Positions 7,147 to 13,912 of a stretch of 64,000 nucleotides of DNA are shown piece by piece (position 1 is the stretch's first letter; each line of letters starts with the position of its first letter). This stretch comes from Streptomyces rishiriensis. GTDB lineage: Bacteria; Actinomycetota; Actinomycetes; Streptomycetales; Streptomycetaceae. A model generated the notes under the pieces. That model ran no database searches. It saw only the letters and a program-made list of their open reading frames with translations, and had not been told where the DNA came from. The translations under genes were made by a program, and so were the position numbers. The stretch lies in NCBI RefSeq assembly GCF_030815485.1, contig NZ_JAUSWV010000002.1, positions 5,084,001-5,148,000 on the forward strand. Direction: 5' to 3'.

Positions 7147-7560
7147 TCAGTGGACGTCCAGGAACACCTTGAGCACGCCGACGTAGCGGTTGGCCGCGGA
7201 GTAGAGGTAGTCGGGCAGCCAGCGCGGGCCGTCCTGCTCCTCCACCTCGGTGACGAGGTTCGTGCCGTACCGGTTGCCGGCCGCGGCCAGCAGCGCGCGG
7301 CGGGCGGAGTTGGCCAGGACGTGCGCGGCCTGCTTGGTCGGGCCGTACACCTCCAGCTCGATCAGCGGCTGGTCGACGTGCAGCTCGCCGATCCACGCGC
7401 CGCCGCGCCGGTTGACGAGGACGGCGGCGGTCGTGCCGTCGAAGTTCGCGGGCGGTTCGACGGCGACGAGCGCCGTGGAGAGCGCCGAGTCGGCCTCCAG
7501 GATGTCGACGACCAGGGCCTCGACGTCCGGGAAGGCGCTCGGTGGGGTGGGTGTGGTCAT
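7147..7560 (-). CDS. Tail terminator / tail-completion-like protein
   Basis: 137 aa: FPDVEALVVDILEADSALS, then VLVNRRGGAWIGELHVDQPL, IELEVYGPTKQAAHVLANSA. This alpha/beta pattern (R-x-G-G early, 'D.P.ielevyg.tk..A..la..ar..L' after it) resembles minor tail / tail terminator proteins encoded directly before the tail tube in actinophages. Such a protein caps the tube and joins it to the head or, in tailocins, closes the particle. It is the first gene of the tail operon: 162 bp upstream is a promoter with an 18-bp operator, and no capsid, portal or head-tail connector gene precedes it. Ribosome site GAGGTGA. Confidence 0.68.
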   Translation of the reverse strand: MTTPTPPSAFPDVEALVVDILEADSALSTALVAVEPPANFDGTTAAVLVNRRGGAWIGELHVDQPLIELEVYGPTKQAAHVLANSARRALLAAAGNRYGTNLVTEVEEQDGPRWLPDYLYSAANRYVGVLKVFLDVH

Positions 7561-7721
7561 GCCGGGTCACCTCGCCGTGAAGAAGGGGAAGTCGCCGGGC
7601 GGGCGCCGCGCAGGGGCGGGGAAGGGGAGGCGCGCGGCGCCTCGGCCCGGCGTACGGCGGCGGGTACGGCCCGCTCGGGGCTCGCGGGCACAGCTCCGCC
7701 GCTGCACCAACTGTGACAGAC

Positions 7722-7739
7722 GAGCGTGCGCGCACGCAA
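7722..7739 (-). promoter_or_regulatory. Operator A, tail operon promoter
   Basis: Plus strand GAGCGTGCGCGCACGCAA, containing the perfect 14-bp palindrome GCGTGCGCGCACGC. It matches the consensus TTGCGTGCGCGCACGCAA at 16 of 18 positions. On the minus strand its TTGCGT (7739-7734) can act as a -35, with CACAGT (7715-7710) as -10 at an 18-nt spacing, driving the tail genes. The same motif occurs at 8682 and 8789. Confidence 0.65.
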
Positions 7740-7794
7740 CTAAAACGGCGAGGGAGATGTGAAGGGAGGGAGCGGAGGGGCTGGAGTGCAGGTC

Positions 7795-8110
7795 AGAAAG
7801 AGGGAGAGCCGTCGATCAGGGCGATCACCCAGAGAGGGATGAGCCGTCGATCGGACTTCCCGGCGAGGCGTTGCGGCCCCCAGAGAGGGGACGAGTCGTC
7901 CATCGGGCTCCCGAGTCCGCAGAGAGAAGCTGAGCCGTCGGTCAGGGCTTCCCAGTCCGCAGAGGGGAGCTGAGCCGCCGGTCAGGGCTTCCGAGTCCGC
8001 AGAGGGGAGCTGAGCCGTCGGTCAGGACTCTCGGTCCCCCTCGGTCGCAGGGAGGGGGACTCGTCGATCGGAGCTCCCGTCGGCCCACGGGTGCCCTTCG
8101 ATCGGAGCCG
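7795..8110. repeat. About eight degenerate ~40-bp direct repeats in a 583-bp gene-free gap
   Basis: The gene-free stretch 7561-8143 contains a series of units of the form CAGAGAGGGGA..GAGCCGTCGATCGGG..TCCC. The best copies lie exactly 40 bp apart (GTCCGCAGAG at 7915, 7955 and 7995). The core [CT]CGTC[GC][AG]TC[AG]GG recurs about eight times between 7811 and 8106. Forty is not a multiple of three and no frame carries a matching protein repeat, so the array is probably noncoding. It sits between the tail operon promoter and the 3' end of the XRE gene. Confidence 0.7.
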
Positions 8111-8143
8111 GCACGACATGCGTGACCGGCGGTTTCGGTTCGG

Positions 8144-8641
8144 TCAGTCGACGGCGGGCGCTGCCGCGGCCGTCTCCACCAGGACCCGCCTGTCCTCACG
8201 CACCTGCGTCGCCTCGGCCCCGGCCTCGGCCTCGCTCGGCAGGAACTGCTCCACCACCCTGACGAACATCTCCCGCCGGTCGGCGGGCACGCCCAGCAGG
8301 TCGGCGACCTCCTCCAACGTGGGGCGGCGCCCGAAGTCGGCGCTGGGCGAGGGCGAGGACAGGTAGTCGTGCGGGTCGGCCAGTTCCTCCGCGGTCAGCC
8401 GGCCGGAGCGGATGAGCATGTCGCGGACCGGCACCCCGAGCACGCGGGCGAGCCTGCGGGTGGTCTCGAGGTCCGGCATGCTCTGCCGCTGGAGCAGACG
8501 GGTCACCGCGGCGCGATGCACGCCGGCCTCGTCCGCGATTCTCGACTTGCCGCCGCCGCGTGGACTGTCGATGTCGTAGCCGCGCTCGCGCATGAGGTCT
8601 TCGACCCACGCGGCGAATGCGTCCAAGCCCTGGTTGGTCAT
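8144..8641 (-). CDS. XRE-family (Cro/CI-like) repressor-like regulator
   Basis: 165 aa from the ATG at 8641. A helix-turn-helix occupies about residues 30-75 (SRIADEAGVHRAAVTRLLQR then QSMPDLETTRRLARVLGVPV), followed by RDMLIRSGRLTAEEL and a C-terminal region suited to oligomerisation. It is transcribed away from the WhiB-like gene; operator B lies between its TAAACT -10 (8680-8675) and TAATTC -35, as expected for autorepression. It is the natural candidate to bind all three 18-bp sites and to hold the tail operon silent. No LexA-like protease domain is visible. Confidence 0.82.
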   Translation of the reverse strand: MTNQGLDAFAAWVEDLMRERGYDIDSPRGGGKSRIADEAGVHRAAVTRLLQRQSMPDLETTRRLARVLGVPVRDMLIRSGRLTAEELADPHDYLSSPSPSADFGRRPTLEEVADLLGVPADRREMFVRVVEQFLPSEAEAGAEATQVREDRRVLVETAAAAPAVD

Positions 8642-8681
8642 GTCTTTCTCTCTTCCTTCGGGGGGTGGGCAAGAGTTTAGC

Positions 8682-8699
8682 TTGCTTGCGCGCGCGGAA
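8682..8699. promoter_or_regulatory. Operator B, promoter of the XRE gene
   Basis: TTGCTTGCGCGCGCGGAA, 15 of 18 matches to TTGCGTGCGCGCACGCAA. It lies in the minus-strand promoter of the XRE gene, between TAATTC and TAAACT (17-nt spacer). Confidence 0.55.
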
Positions 8700-8788
8700 T
8701 TACGTGCTCTCGAGCAAGCACTGAGGAAAATTCGTGCCCTTCGTGGAGGTTCGGGGGAGGTGTAGGTCCCCGGCTCGACTGAACATCG

Positions 8789-8806
8789 TTGCGGGCGCGC
8801 ACGCAA
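8789..8806. promoter_or_regulatory. Operator C, promoter of the whiB-like gene
   Basis: TTGCGGGCGCGCACGCAA, 17 of 18 matches to the consensus and nearly palindromic. Its TTGCGG can serve as a -35 with TAAGTC (8811-8816) as -10, 16 nt apart. This mirrors the arrangement at operator A, where the left arm is also the -35. Confidence 0.65.
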
Positions 8807-8864
8807 TCTGTAAGTCTGGACGGCGTTCGTCCAGTACGGCTCGATCACGAACCCAGGGGGTCAC

Positions 8865-9182
8865 ATGTCCATGCCCGAAACGAGTTCCTGCCCGTCAGCG
8901 CCCGGCTGGCAGTCCGCGGCCGCCTGTGCCGGGCTCCCACCGCGGGTCGTCTTCTCGAAGAAGGCCAAGGTCGCCGCCCCCGCGCTCCTGGCCTGCGCCG
9001 GCTGCCGCGTACGGCGGGCCTGCGAGGAGGCGGTGGCACCGGCCGACAACTGGTTCGACGGCGTCTGCGGCGGCCGGCTCTGGCGCTCCGGCCGTCCGGT
9101 CCCCGTGCCCGCGCATCTCCTCCCGTCGGCCCGACCCGCCGGCCTCACCCACCTGCCGGCCCAGGGAGGCCACCGTGGCTGA
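8865..9182 (+). CDS. WhiB-like iron-sulfur regulator
   Basis: 105 aa. Four cysteines in WhiB spacing: C21, C44-x2-C47-x5-C53, followed by the turn GVCGG at 66-70 in place of the usual GVWGG. These would bind a 4Fe-4S cluster; Wbl proteins typically partner the principal sigma factor. An AGGGGG ribosome site precedes the ATG. The promoter contains operator C and the gene is divergent from the XRE gene. The last 8 nt overlap the next gene. Phages of actinobacteria encode Wbl proteins that alter host transcription, which fits an element-specific activator or modulator. Confidence 0.8.
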   Translation: MSMPETSSCPSAPGWQSAAACAGLPPRVVFSKKAKVAAPALLACAGCRVRRACEEAVAPADNWFDGVCGGRLWRSGRPVPVPAHLLPSARPAGLTHLPAQGGHRG

Positions 9183-9837
9183 GTCCTGCGAGGACCGACC
9201 CACCACCCAGGCCGCCCTCTGGATCGGCACCCTGCTCCAGCAGTTCCCCGAGCTGTCCACGGAACTGGTCCCCGGCCGCACCACCCCCGCCCACCGGCCC
9301 GCCGCACCGAGGCCCCCCGCCGATCTCGGCGCCCGTCTGCGCGAGGAGCGCGAGGAGCAGCTGCTTCTCCAGCAGCGGCACGGCCTCGTGGCGCCCGGCC
9401 ACGGCGCGGCCCCGCTCCGCCTCCACGTCTCCGACGCCATCCGCGACATCACCGACGGCGTGCTCGAACTGGAGGAGGCGGTACGCGACCGGCTCGGCCT
9501 GCCCCGTCCGCGCCGCGCCTCGGTGCCCGAGCGGCTGCGCCGGATCGCGTCCCTCCTGGACCGCGTGGCCGCCGACACCGTCCTGGCCGCGCACGTGCGG
9601 GACGAGACCCGGCGGATGGCCCGCCGCTGCGCCCGGGCGCTGGGCGACACCGAGACCGTCGTACGGGTGGCCGGCCGCTGCCCGTGGTGCGACTCCGTAT
9701 CCCTGCGGGCGTTCCCCGACCGCACGGCCGTCCTCTGCGTCAATCCGGCCTGCCGCTGCCCGGAACCGGACTGCGGCTGCCACGACGACCCGGCCTACCG
9801 GCACACCTGGGACGAGGCAGAGTGGGCGCGCGCATGA
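9175..9837 (+). CDS. Hypothetical protein with C-terminal cysteine-rich (zinc-ribbon-like) region
   Basis: 220 aa from a GTG at 9175 that overlaps the end of the whiB-like gene. Residues 1-165 are mostly helical and charged (LREEREEQLLLQQRH, VSDAIRDITDGVLELEEAVR). Residues from about 168 contain CPWCDSVSLRAF ... LCVNPACRCPEPDCGCHDD, seven cysteines in a zinc-finger-like array. The stop codon overlaps the next gene (ATGA). Not assigned to a family; the Cys array suggests nucleic-acid or protein binding within the same regulatory operon. Confidence 0.72.
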   Translation: MAESCEDRPTTQAALWIGTLLQQFPELSTELVPGRTTPAHRPAAPRPPADLGARLREEREEQLLLQQRHGLVAPGHGAAPLRLHVSDAIRDITDGVLELEEAVRDRLGLPRPRRASVPERLRRIASLLDRVAADTVLAAHVRDETRRMARRCARALGDTETVVRVAGRCPWCDSVSLRAFPDRTAVLCVNPACRCPEPDCGCHDDPAYRHTWDEAEWARA

Positions 9838-10118
9838 GCACCCCCGAACGAAGCACCCCCGAACGAAGCGGCCCCGACCGCGCCGACCGAAGCGCCCCCG
9901 ACCGCGCCGACCGAGACACCCGCGACCGACGTGCCGGCGGCCGGCCGACCCTGATTCCCGGCCCTCTCGCGGCCCAGGAGGTGGGTGTGGCCCCCGCCAC
10001 CATCCGCAAGTGGGTCCAGCTGGGTCACCTCGCGCCGGCCGGCAAGGCGGGCCGGGCCCAGCTCTTCCGCCTCGAGGACGTGTTCGCCGCCGAACGCGCC
10101 ACCCGCCGGACCCGGTGA
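9834..10118 (+). CDS. MerR/excisionase-like helix-turn-helix protein
   Basis: 94 aa. Residues 1-37 are a repetitive Arg/Asp/Pro/Ser region (STPERSTPERSGPDRADRSA). Residues 38-85 are a winged-helix-like HTH: LIPGPLAAQEVGVAPATIRK, WVQLGHLAPAGKAGR, QLFRLEDV. That layout (AAQ.VGV...TIR.W...G.L...) is typical of MerR-type and Xis/AlpA-like small DNA-binding proteins. Third gene of the operon, starting inside the previous stop. No integrase is present in the window, so an excision role is not supported; local transcription control is more likely. Confidence 0.72.
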   Translation: MSTPERSTPERSGPDRADRSAPDRADRDTRDRRAGGRPTLIPGPLAAQEVGVAPATIRKWVQLGHLAPAGKAGRAQLFRLEDVFAAERATRRTR

Positions 10119-10128
10119 CCCCGGCCTC

Positions 10129-10214
10129 TTTCACCGCCCCCCGGTTCACCGCCTGGATCACCGTCCGGGTTCACCGGTTCACCGCCCGGTTCACGTCCCG
10201 GTTCCACCGCACCG
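10129..10214. repeat. Short CCGGTTCACCG-type repeats between element and host genes
   Basis: Between the MerR-like gene and the glycosyltransferase remnant, TTCACCGCC / CCGGTTCACC units recur about six to seven times with variations (for example GGTTCACCGCC, GGATCACCGTCC, GGTTCACCGG). They sit at the right edge of the tail-like element. Confidence 0.5.
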
Positions 10215-10217
10215 GGG

Positions 10218-11496
10218 CTACGGAATGCCCAGCTCGAAGATCACGTAGTGCGCGTACCACCCCGACGCGATGGCCGCCGTCCCGAAGAACACCGCCAGGC
10301 TCGGCCACTTCAGCCGGCTCAGCGCCGCCGCCGGGGCCAGCAGCAGCGGGAAGACCGGCAGCAGATACCGCCCCGTGTTGCCGAACATCTGCTGGGTGCC
10401 CAGCACGGTGATCACGCTCGCCAGGGTGTACGCGACCAGCACCAGCGGCGGCTTCTTGCGGAGCATCAGCGCGATCAGGAAGGGCAGCGCCAGCACCAGC
10501 TGGACGCCGAGGAGATCGGGGACCGAGAACGCGAACAGGTAGTCGTGGCGGCCCACCGCCGTGTTGCCCAGCACGTCGAGGGTGTAGGAGCCGAAGTCGA
10601 AGTAGTGCGCCCACCCCTCGCGCTGGAGCGTGAAGTACGCGGTGAGGTCGCCCATGCCGAGACCGACCCAGGTGATGTAGGTGAGCAGGCCGAGCGGCGC
10701 GGCGAACATGGCGTACAGGGGCCCCGAGACGCCGTGTTCGCGCCTGCTGTCCCGCCGGGCCAGGGTGACGATCGCGGCCAGCCCGACCGCGCCGATGAGC
10801 GCGGCGGAGGTCGGACGGTTGAGCCGCGGCCACGAAGGCGAGCAACCCCGCCGCGACCCACCGCCGCTTCATCACGCAGTAGCAGCACCAGGAGGCGATG
10901 GCGACGAAGACCGACTCCGAGTAGACCGCCCATTCCACGCCCGCGCCGGGCACCACCGCCCACAGCCCGGCCGCGATCGTGCCCGCCCGCACCCCGGCGA
11001 GCGTCGAGACCACGGCGTAGATGCCGGCGGCCGCGACGAAGGAGGCGATGACCGAGACGAGGATCCCGGAGCCGTACAGCCCCAGCCCGGTGATCTCGGA
11101 GACGCCCCGGATCAGGCCCGGATAGAGCGGGAAGAAGGCGACCGAGTTCTGCTTGACGGTGAACAGTCCGCCCGGGGCGAGCCGTTCCAGCGGGCGGGGG
11201 TCGTACCCCTTCTCGGCGACCTGGAGGTACCACCAGCCGTCCCAGGTGGCCAGGACGTCCCACCAGTGGGCGCCCCCGCCGAAGCGAGGGTTCTTCTTCT
11301 GGTATTCGTCGGCCGACTCCAGGAGCCAGGCGAACACGGTCAGGCCCACGAGCTTCGTGACGCCGTAGAGGAGCATCGGAGCGAGGTACGGTCGTACACC
11401 GTCCGGCAGGGCGAGGCGGCGCAGTCTCCGCGAGCGCTCCTGCGGCCCGTCGGGCACGGCGGAGTCCGTCGCCGTGTCGCTGGAAGCCGTGCTCAT
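10218..11496 (-). pseudogene. PIG-V-like mannosyltransferase-type membrane protein, frameshifted
   Basis: The N-terminal part from the ATG at 11496 (GAGGGGGG ribosome site) reads LYGVTKLVGLTVFAWLLE, then WDGWWYLQVAEKGYDP, the lumenal signature of PIG-V-type GT-C transferases that use polyprenyl-phosphate sugars. The C-terminal part (to a TAG at 10218) has further membrane helices and LTYITWVGLGMGDLTAYFTL. The two parts are in different frames. Removing one G from GCCGCGGCC (10823-10831) joins them as FVAALNRPTSAALIGAVGLA, giving about 425 aa. This is either a genuine one-base insertion or an assembly error. Divergent from the GT2 gene. Confidence 0.75.
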
Positions 11497-11637
11497 GGCT
11501 GGGGTCCCCCCTCGGCCGACCGCCGGGCGCCCAGGGGCGGCAGCGTTGTCCGGATGATCGTGAAGTGTGGTCATAAGAGCGTGGTCATAAGATCGCAACA
11601 GAGTCGCACATGTGCGCCACAGCTTGGGGGAGGACGG

Positions 11638-12771
11638 GTGACCGAAGCGCCGAACACCACGGCCGCGGCGACCGTCTTGTCGGTCGTCGTACCCATGTAC
11701 AACGAGGAAGAGGTTCTGCCCGCGCTGGTCAGCCGGTTGCGCCCGGTCCTGGCGGACCTCGGCGTCGGCTACGAGATCGTCGCGGTCGACGACGGCAGCA
11801 CCGACCGCACGGCCGAGCTGCTGGCCGCCTTCCGGCTCGGCTGGCCGGAACTGCGGGTCATCGGCCTGCGCCGCAACTCCGGCCACCAGGCCGCCCTCAC
11901 CGCGGGTCTGGACCGGGCGCGCGGCGCATACGTCGTCAGCATCGACGCCGACCTCCAGGATCCGCCCGAGAAGATTCCCGAGATGCTCGCGCTGGCCCGC
12001 GCCGAGAGCCTCGACATCGTCTACGGCATCCGTGCCGACCGGGCCAGCGACACCGGCTTCAAGCGGTGGACGGCCGGCCTGTACTACCGGCTCGTCCGCC
12101 GTCTCGCCGGACCGTCGGTCCCGGCCCAGGCCGGTGACTTCCGGTTGCTGAGCCGGGCCGCCGTGGACGCCCTGAAGGCGCTGCCGGACCAGCAGCGCGT
12201 CTACCGTCTCCTCGTCCCCTGGCTGGGCTTCCCCAGCGGCGAGGTCCGCTACGAGCGCGCCCCGCGTCCGGCGGGCGAGAGCAAGTACCCCCTCGGCCGG
12301 ATGATCCGGCTGGCCGTCGACAGCGTCACGGGCTTCTCGGCTGCGCCCCTGCGCATCGCCACCTGGCTGGGCGGCTTCGCGTTCCTGGTCTGCCTCGGCC
12401 TGATGATCTACACCCTGAGCGCCCACGCCTTCCAGCACACCGTCCCGGGCTGGACGTCCCTCTTCACCGGCGTGCTGTTCATCGGCGCGGTCCAGCTGAT
12501 CTGCGTGGGCCTGCTCGGCGAGTACGTCGGCCGCATCTATACCGCCGTACAGAACCGTCCGACCTACTTCATCGGTCACGACACCGCGGCGGGCACCGCC
12601 GCAGGCGCGGCGGCGGAAGAGGCCGCGGGAGGGGCGGCGGCGGATCCGGCGGCGGGCGCCGGGCAGCGGCCGTCGCGGGCCGGTGATCCGGCCGTGCCGT
12701 CGCCTGCGCAGCCTCCGGGTGGTTCCGGTACCGCGGCCCCGCTGTCACAGGGGCTGGGAAGGCGCTCGTAA
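11638..12771 (+). CDS. Family 2 glycosyltransferase, polyprenyl-phosphate type (GtrB/DPM1-like)
   Basis: 377 aa from a GTG with GGGGGAGGA upstream. A GT2 domain occupies residues 12-235: VVVPMYNEEE, VDDGSTDRT, then DADLQDPPE (the DxD donor site) and the QQRVYRLLVPWLGF acceptor region. Two membrane helices follow (about 243-295), and the C-terminus is a 70-residue Ala/Gly/Pro low-complexity tail. Such enzymes move a sugar from a nucleotide donor to polyprenyl phosphate at the membrane. The divergent GT-C gene would be a natural user of the lipid-linked sugar, though that gene appears frameshifted. Confidence 0.88.
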   Translation: MTEAPNTTAAATVLSVVVPMYNEEEVLPALVSRLRPVLADLGVGYEIVAVDDGSTDRTAELLAAFRLGWPELRVIGLRRNSGHQAALTAGLDRARGAYVVSIDADLQDPPEKIPEMLALARAESLDIVYGIRADRASDTGFKRWTAGLYYRLVRRLAGPSVPAQAGDFRLLSRAAVDALKALPDQQRVYRLLVPWLGFPSGEVRYERAPRPAGESKYPLGRMIRLAVDSVTGFSAAPLRIATWLGGFAFLVCLGLMIYTLSAHAFQHTVPGWTSLFTGVLFIGAVQLICVGLLGEYVGRIYTAVQNRPTYFIGHDTAAGTAAGAAAEEAAGGAAADPAAGAGQRPSRAGDPAVPSPAQPPGGSGTAAPLSQGLGRRS

Positions 12772-12803
12772 ACCTTCGGCGTGTCGGCTGCGGGGCTTCT
12801 GTT

Positions 12804-12832
12804 TTGACCGGAGTGAATGCGCTAGGTACGCT
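12804..12832 (+). promoter_or_regulatory. Promoter of the rpsL operon
   Basis: TTGACC (12804-12809), a 17-nt spacer and TACGCT (12827-12832): a good housekeeping (HrdB-type) promoter about 200 nt upstream of rpsL. Confidence 0.65.
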
Positions 12833-12952
12833 CAGACCTTGTGCCTGGGGTGTGCCCTGGCCCTCGTGCGTGTCTTCAGCCGCACACGGGCCTAGCTAGC
12901 GGCCACCGTGATCTGTGCCTCTTCCCGCCTCGCGGCGGGAGTCCGCCGGATC

Positions 12953-12979
12953 CGACACACCCGACCGCGTGGGTCGGAG
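12953..12979 (+). promoter_or_regulatory. rpsL leader hairpin, identical to one in the rpsJ leader
   Basis: A 27-nt element around the hairpin CCGACC-GCGTG-GGTCGG, preceded by CGACACAC and followed by AG. It is base-for-base identical to 18379-18405. It lies 49 nt before the rpsL start. Confidence 0.75.
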
Positions 12980-13027
12980 AAGTTCCAGGTTAGCTTCACC
13001 ATTCGGCACACAGAAACCGGAGAAGTA

Positions 13028-13399
13028 GTGCCTACGATCCAGCAGCTGGTCCGTAAGGGCCGGCAGGACAAGGTCGAGAAGAACAAGACGCCCGCACTCG
13101 AGGGTTCGCCCCAGCGTCGCGGCGTCTGCACGCGTGTGTTCACGACCACCCCGAAGAAGCCGAACTCGGCCCTGCGTAAGGTCGCGCGTGTGCGTCTGAC
13201 CAGCGGTATCGAGGTCACTGCTTACATTCCGGGTGAGGGACACAACCTGCAGGAGCACTCCATCGTGCTCGTGCGTGGTGGCCGTGTGAAGGACCTGCCC
13301 GGTGTTCGCTACAAGATCATCCGCGGTTCCCTCGACACCCAGGGTGTCAAGAACCGCAAGCAGGCCCGCAGCCGCTACGGCGCCAAGAAGGAGAAGTAA
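13028..13399 (+). CDS. rpsL: 30S ribosomal protein S12
   Basis: 123 aa from a GTG (VPTIQQLVRKGRQDKV). It shapes the decoding centre of the 30S subunit. The streptomycin-contact lysines are wild type: K43 and K44 in TTTPKKPNS, and K88 in GRVKDLPG, so the allele should be streptomycin sensitive. The open frame reaches back to 12908, but the GTG gives the standard N-terminus. First gene of rpsL-rpsG-fusA-tuf. Confidence 0.98.
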   Translation: MPTIQQLVRKGRQDKVEKNKTPALEGSPQRRGVCTRVFTTTPKKPNSALRKVARVRLTSGIEVTAYIPGEGHNLQEHSIVLVRGGRVKDLPGVRYKIIRGSLDTQGVKNRKQARSRYGAKKEK

Positions 13400-13402
13400 A
13401 CA

Positions 13403-13873
13403 ATGCCTCGTAAGGGCCCTGCCCCGAAGCGCCCGGTCATCATCGACCCGGTCTACGGTTCTCCTCTTGTCACGTCGCTCATCAACAAGGTGCTGCTGAA
13501 CGGCAAGCGCTCCACCGCCGAGCGCATCGTCTACGGCGCCATGGAGGGCCTGCGCGAGAAGACCGGCAACGACCCGGTCATCACGCTGAAGCGCGCTCTC
13601 GAGAACATCAAGCCGACCATCGAGGTCAAGTCCCGCCGTGTCGGTGGCGCGACCTACCAGGTCCCGATCGAGGTCAAGCCGGGTCGCGCGAGCACCCTGG
13701 CGCTGCGCTGGCTCGTCGGTTACTCCCGCGCCCGTCGCGAGAAGACCATGACCGAGCGCCTCCTCAACGAGCTTCTCGACGCGTCCAACGGCCTCGGCGC
13801 CGCTGTGAAGAAGCGCGAGGACACCCACAAGATGGCCGAGTCCAACAAGGCCTTCGCGCACTACCGCTGGTAG
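13403..13873 (+). CDS. rpsG: 30S ribosomal protein S7
   Basis: 156 aa, standard length. Starts MPRKGPAPKRPVIIDPVYGS; the central VGGATYQVPIEVKPGR and C-terminal KREDTHKMAESNKAFAHYRW segments are typical. It nucleates assembly of the 30S head on 16S rRNA. Only 3 nt separate it from rpsL. Confidence 0.98.
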   Translation: MPRKGPAPKRPVIIDPVYGSPLVTSLINKVLLNGKRSTAERIVYGAMEGLREKTGNDPVITLKRALENIKPTIEVKSRRVGGATYQVPIEVKPGRASTLALRWLVGYSRARREKTMTERLLNELLDASNGLGAAVKKREDTHKMAESNKAFAHYRW

Positions 13874-13912
13874 TCGCTACCCACATCGAGACCGAGAGAA
13901 GACGAAAGCCTT

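Noticed and set aside
7795..8110. CRISPR array
   Set aside because: The repeats are degenerate, units abut with no unique spacers, and no cas genes are nearby.
1..10118. Complete or integrative prophage
   Set aside because: No integrase, att direct repeats, terminase, capsid or replication genes are visible, so only a tail-like element is claimed.
1..10118. Contractile injection system (eCIS) or R-type tailocin
   Set aside because: No sheath, AAA+ ATPase or spike gene is present. The G/GT frameshift chaperones and single tube protein point to a non-contractile tail.
10171..12579. An 802-codon minus frame spanning both glycosyltransferase genes
   Set aside because: The part over 11638-12579 is antisense to an intact GT2 gene. 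The real minus gene starts at 11496 and is frameshifted.
13028..13399. Streptomycin-resistance mutation in rpsL
   Set aside because: K43 and K88 are both wild type.
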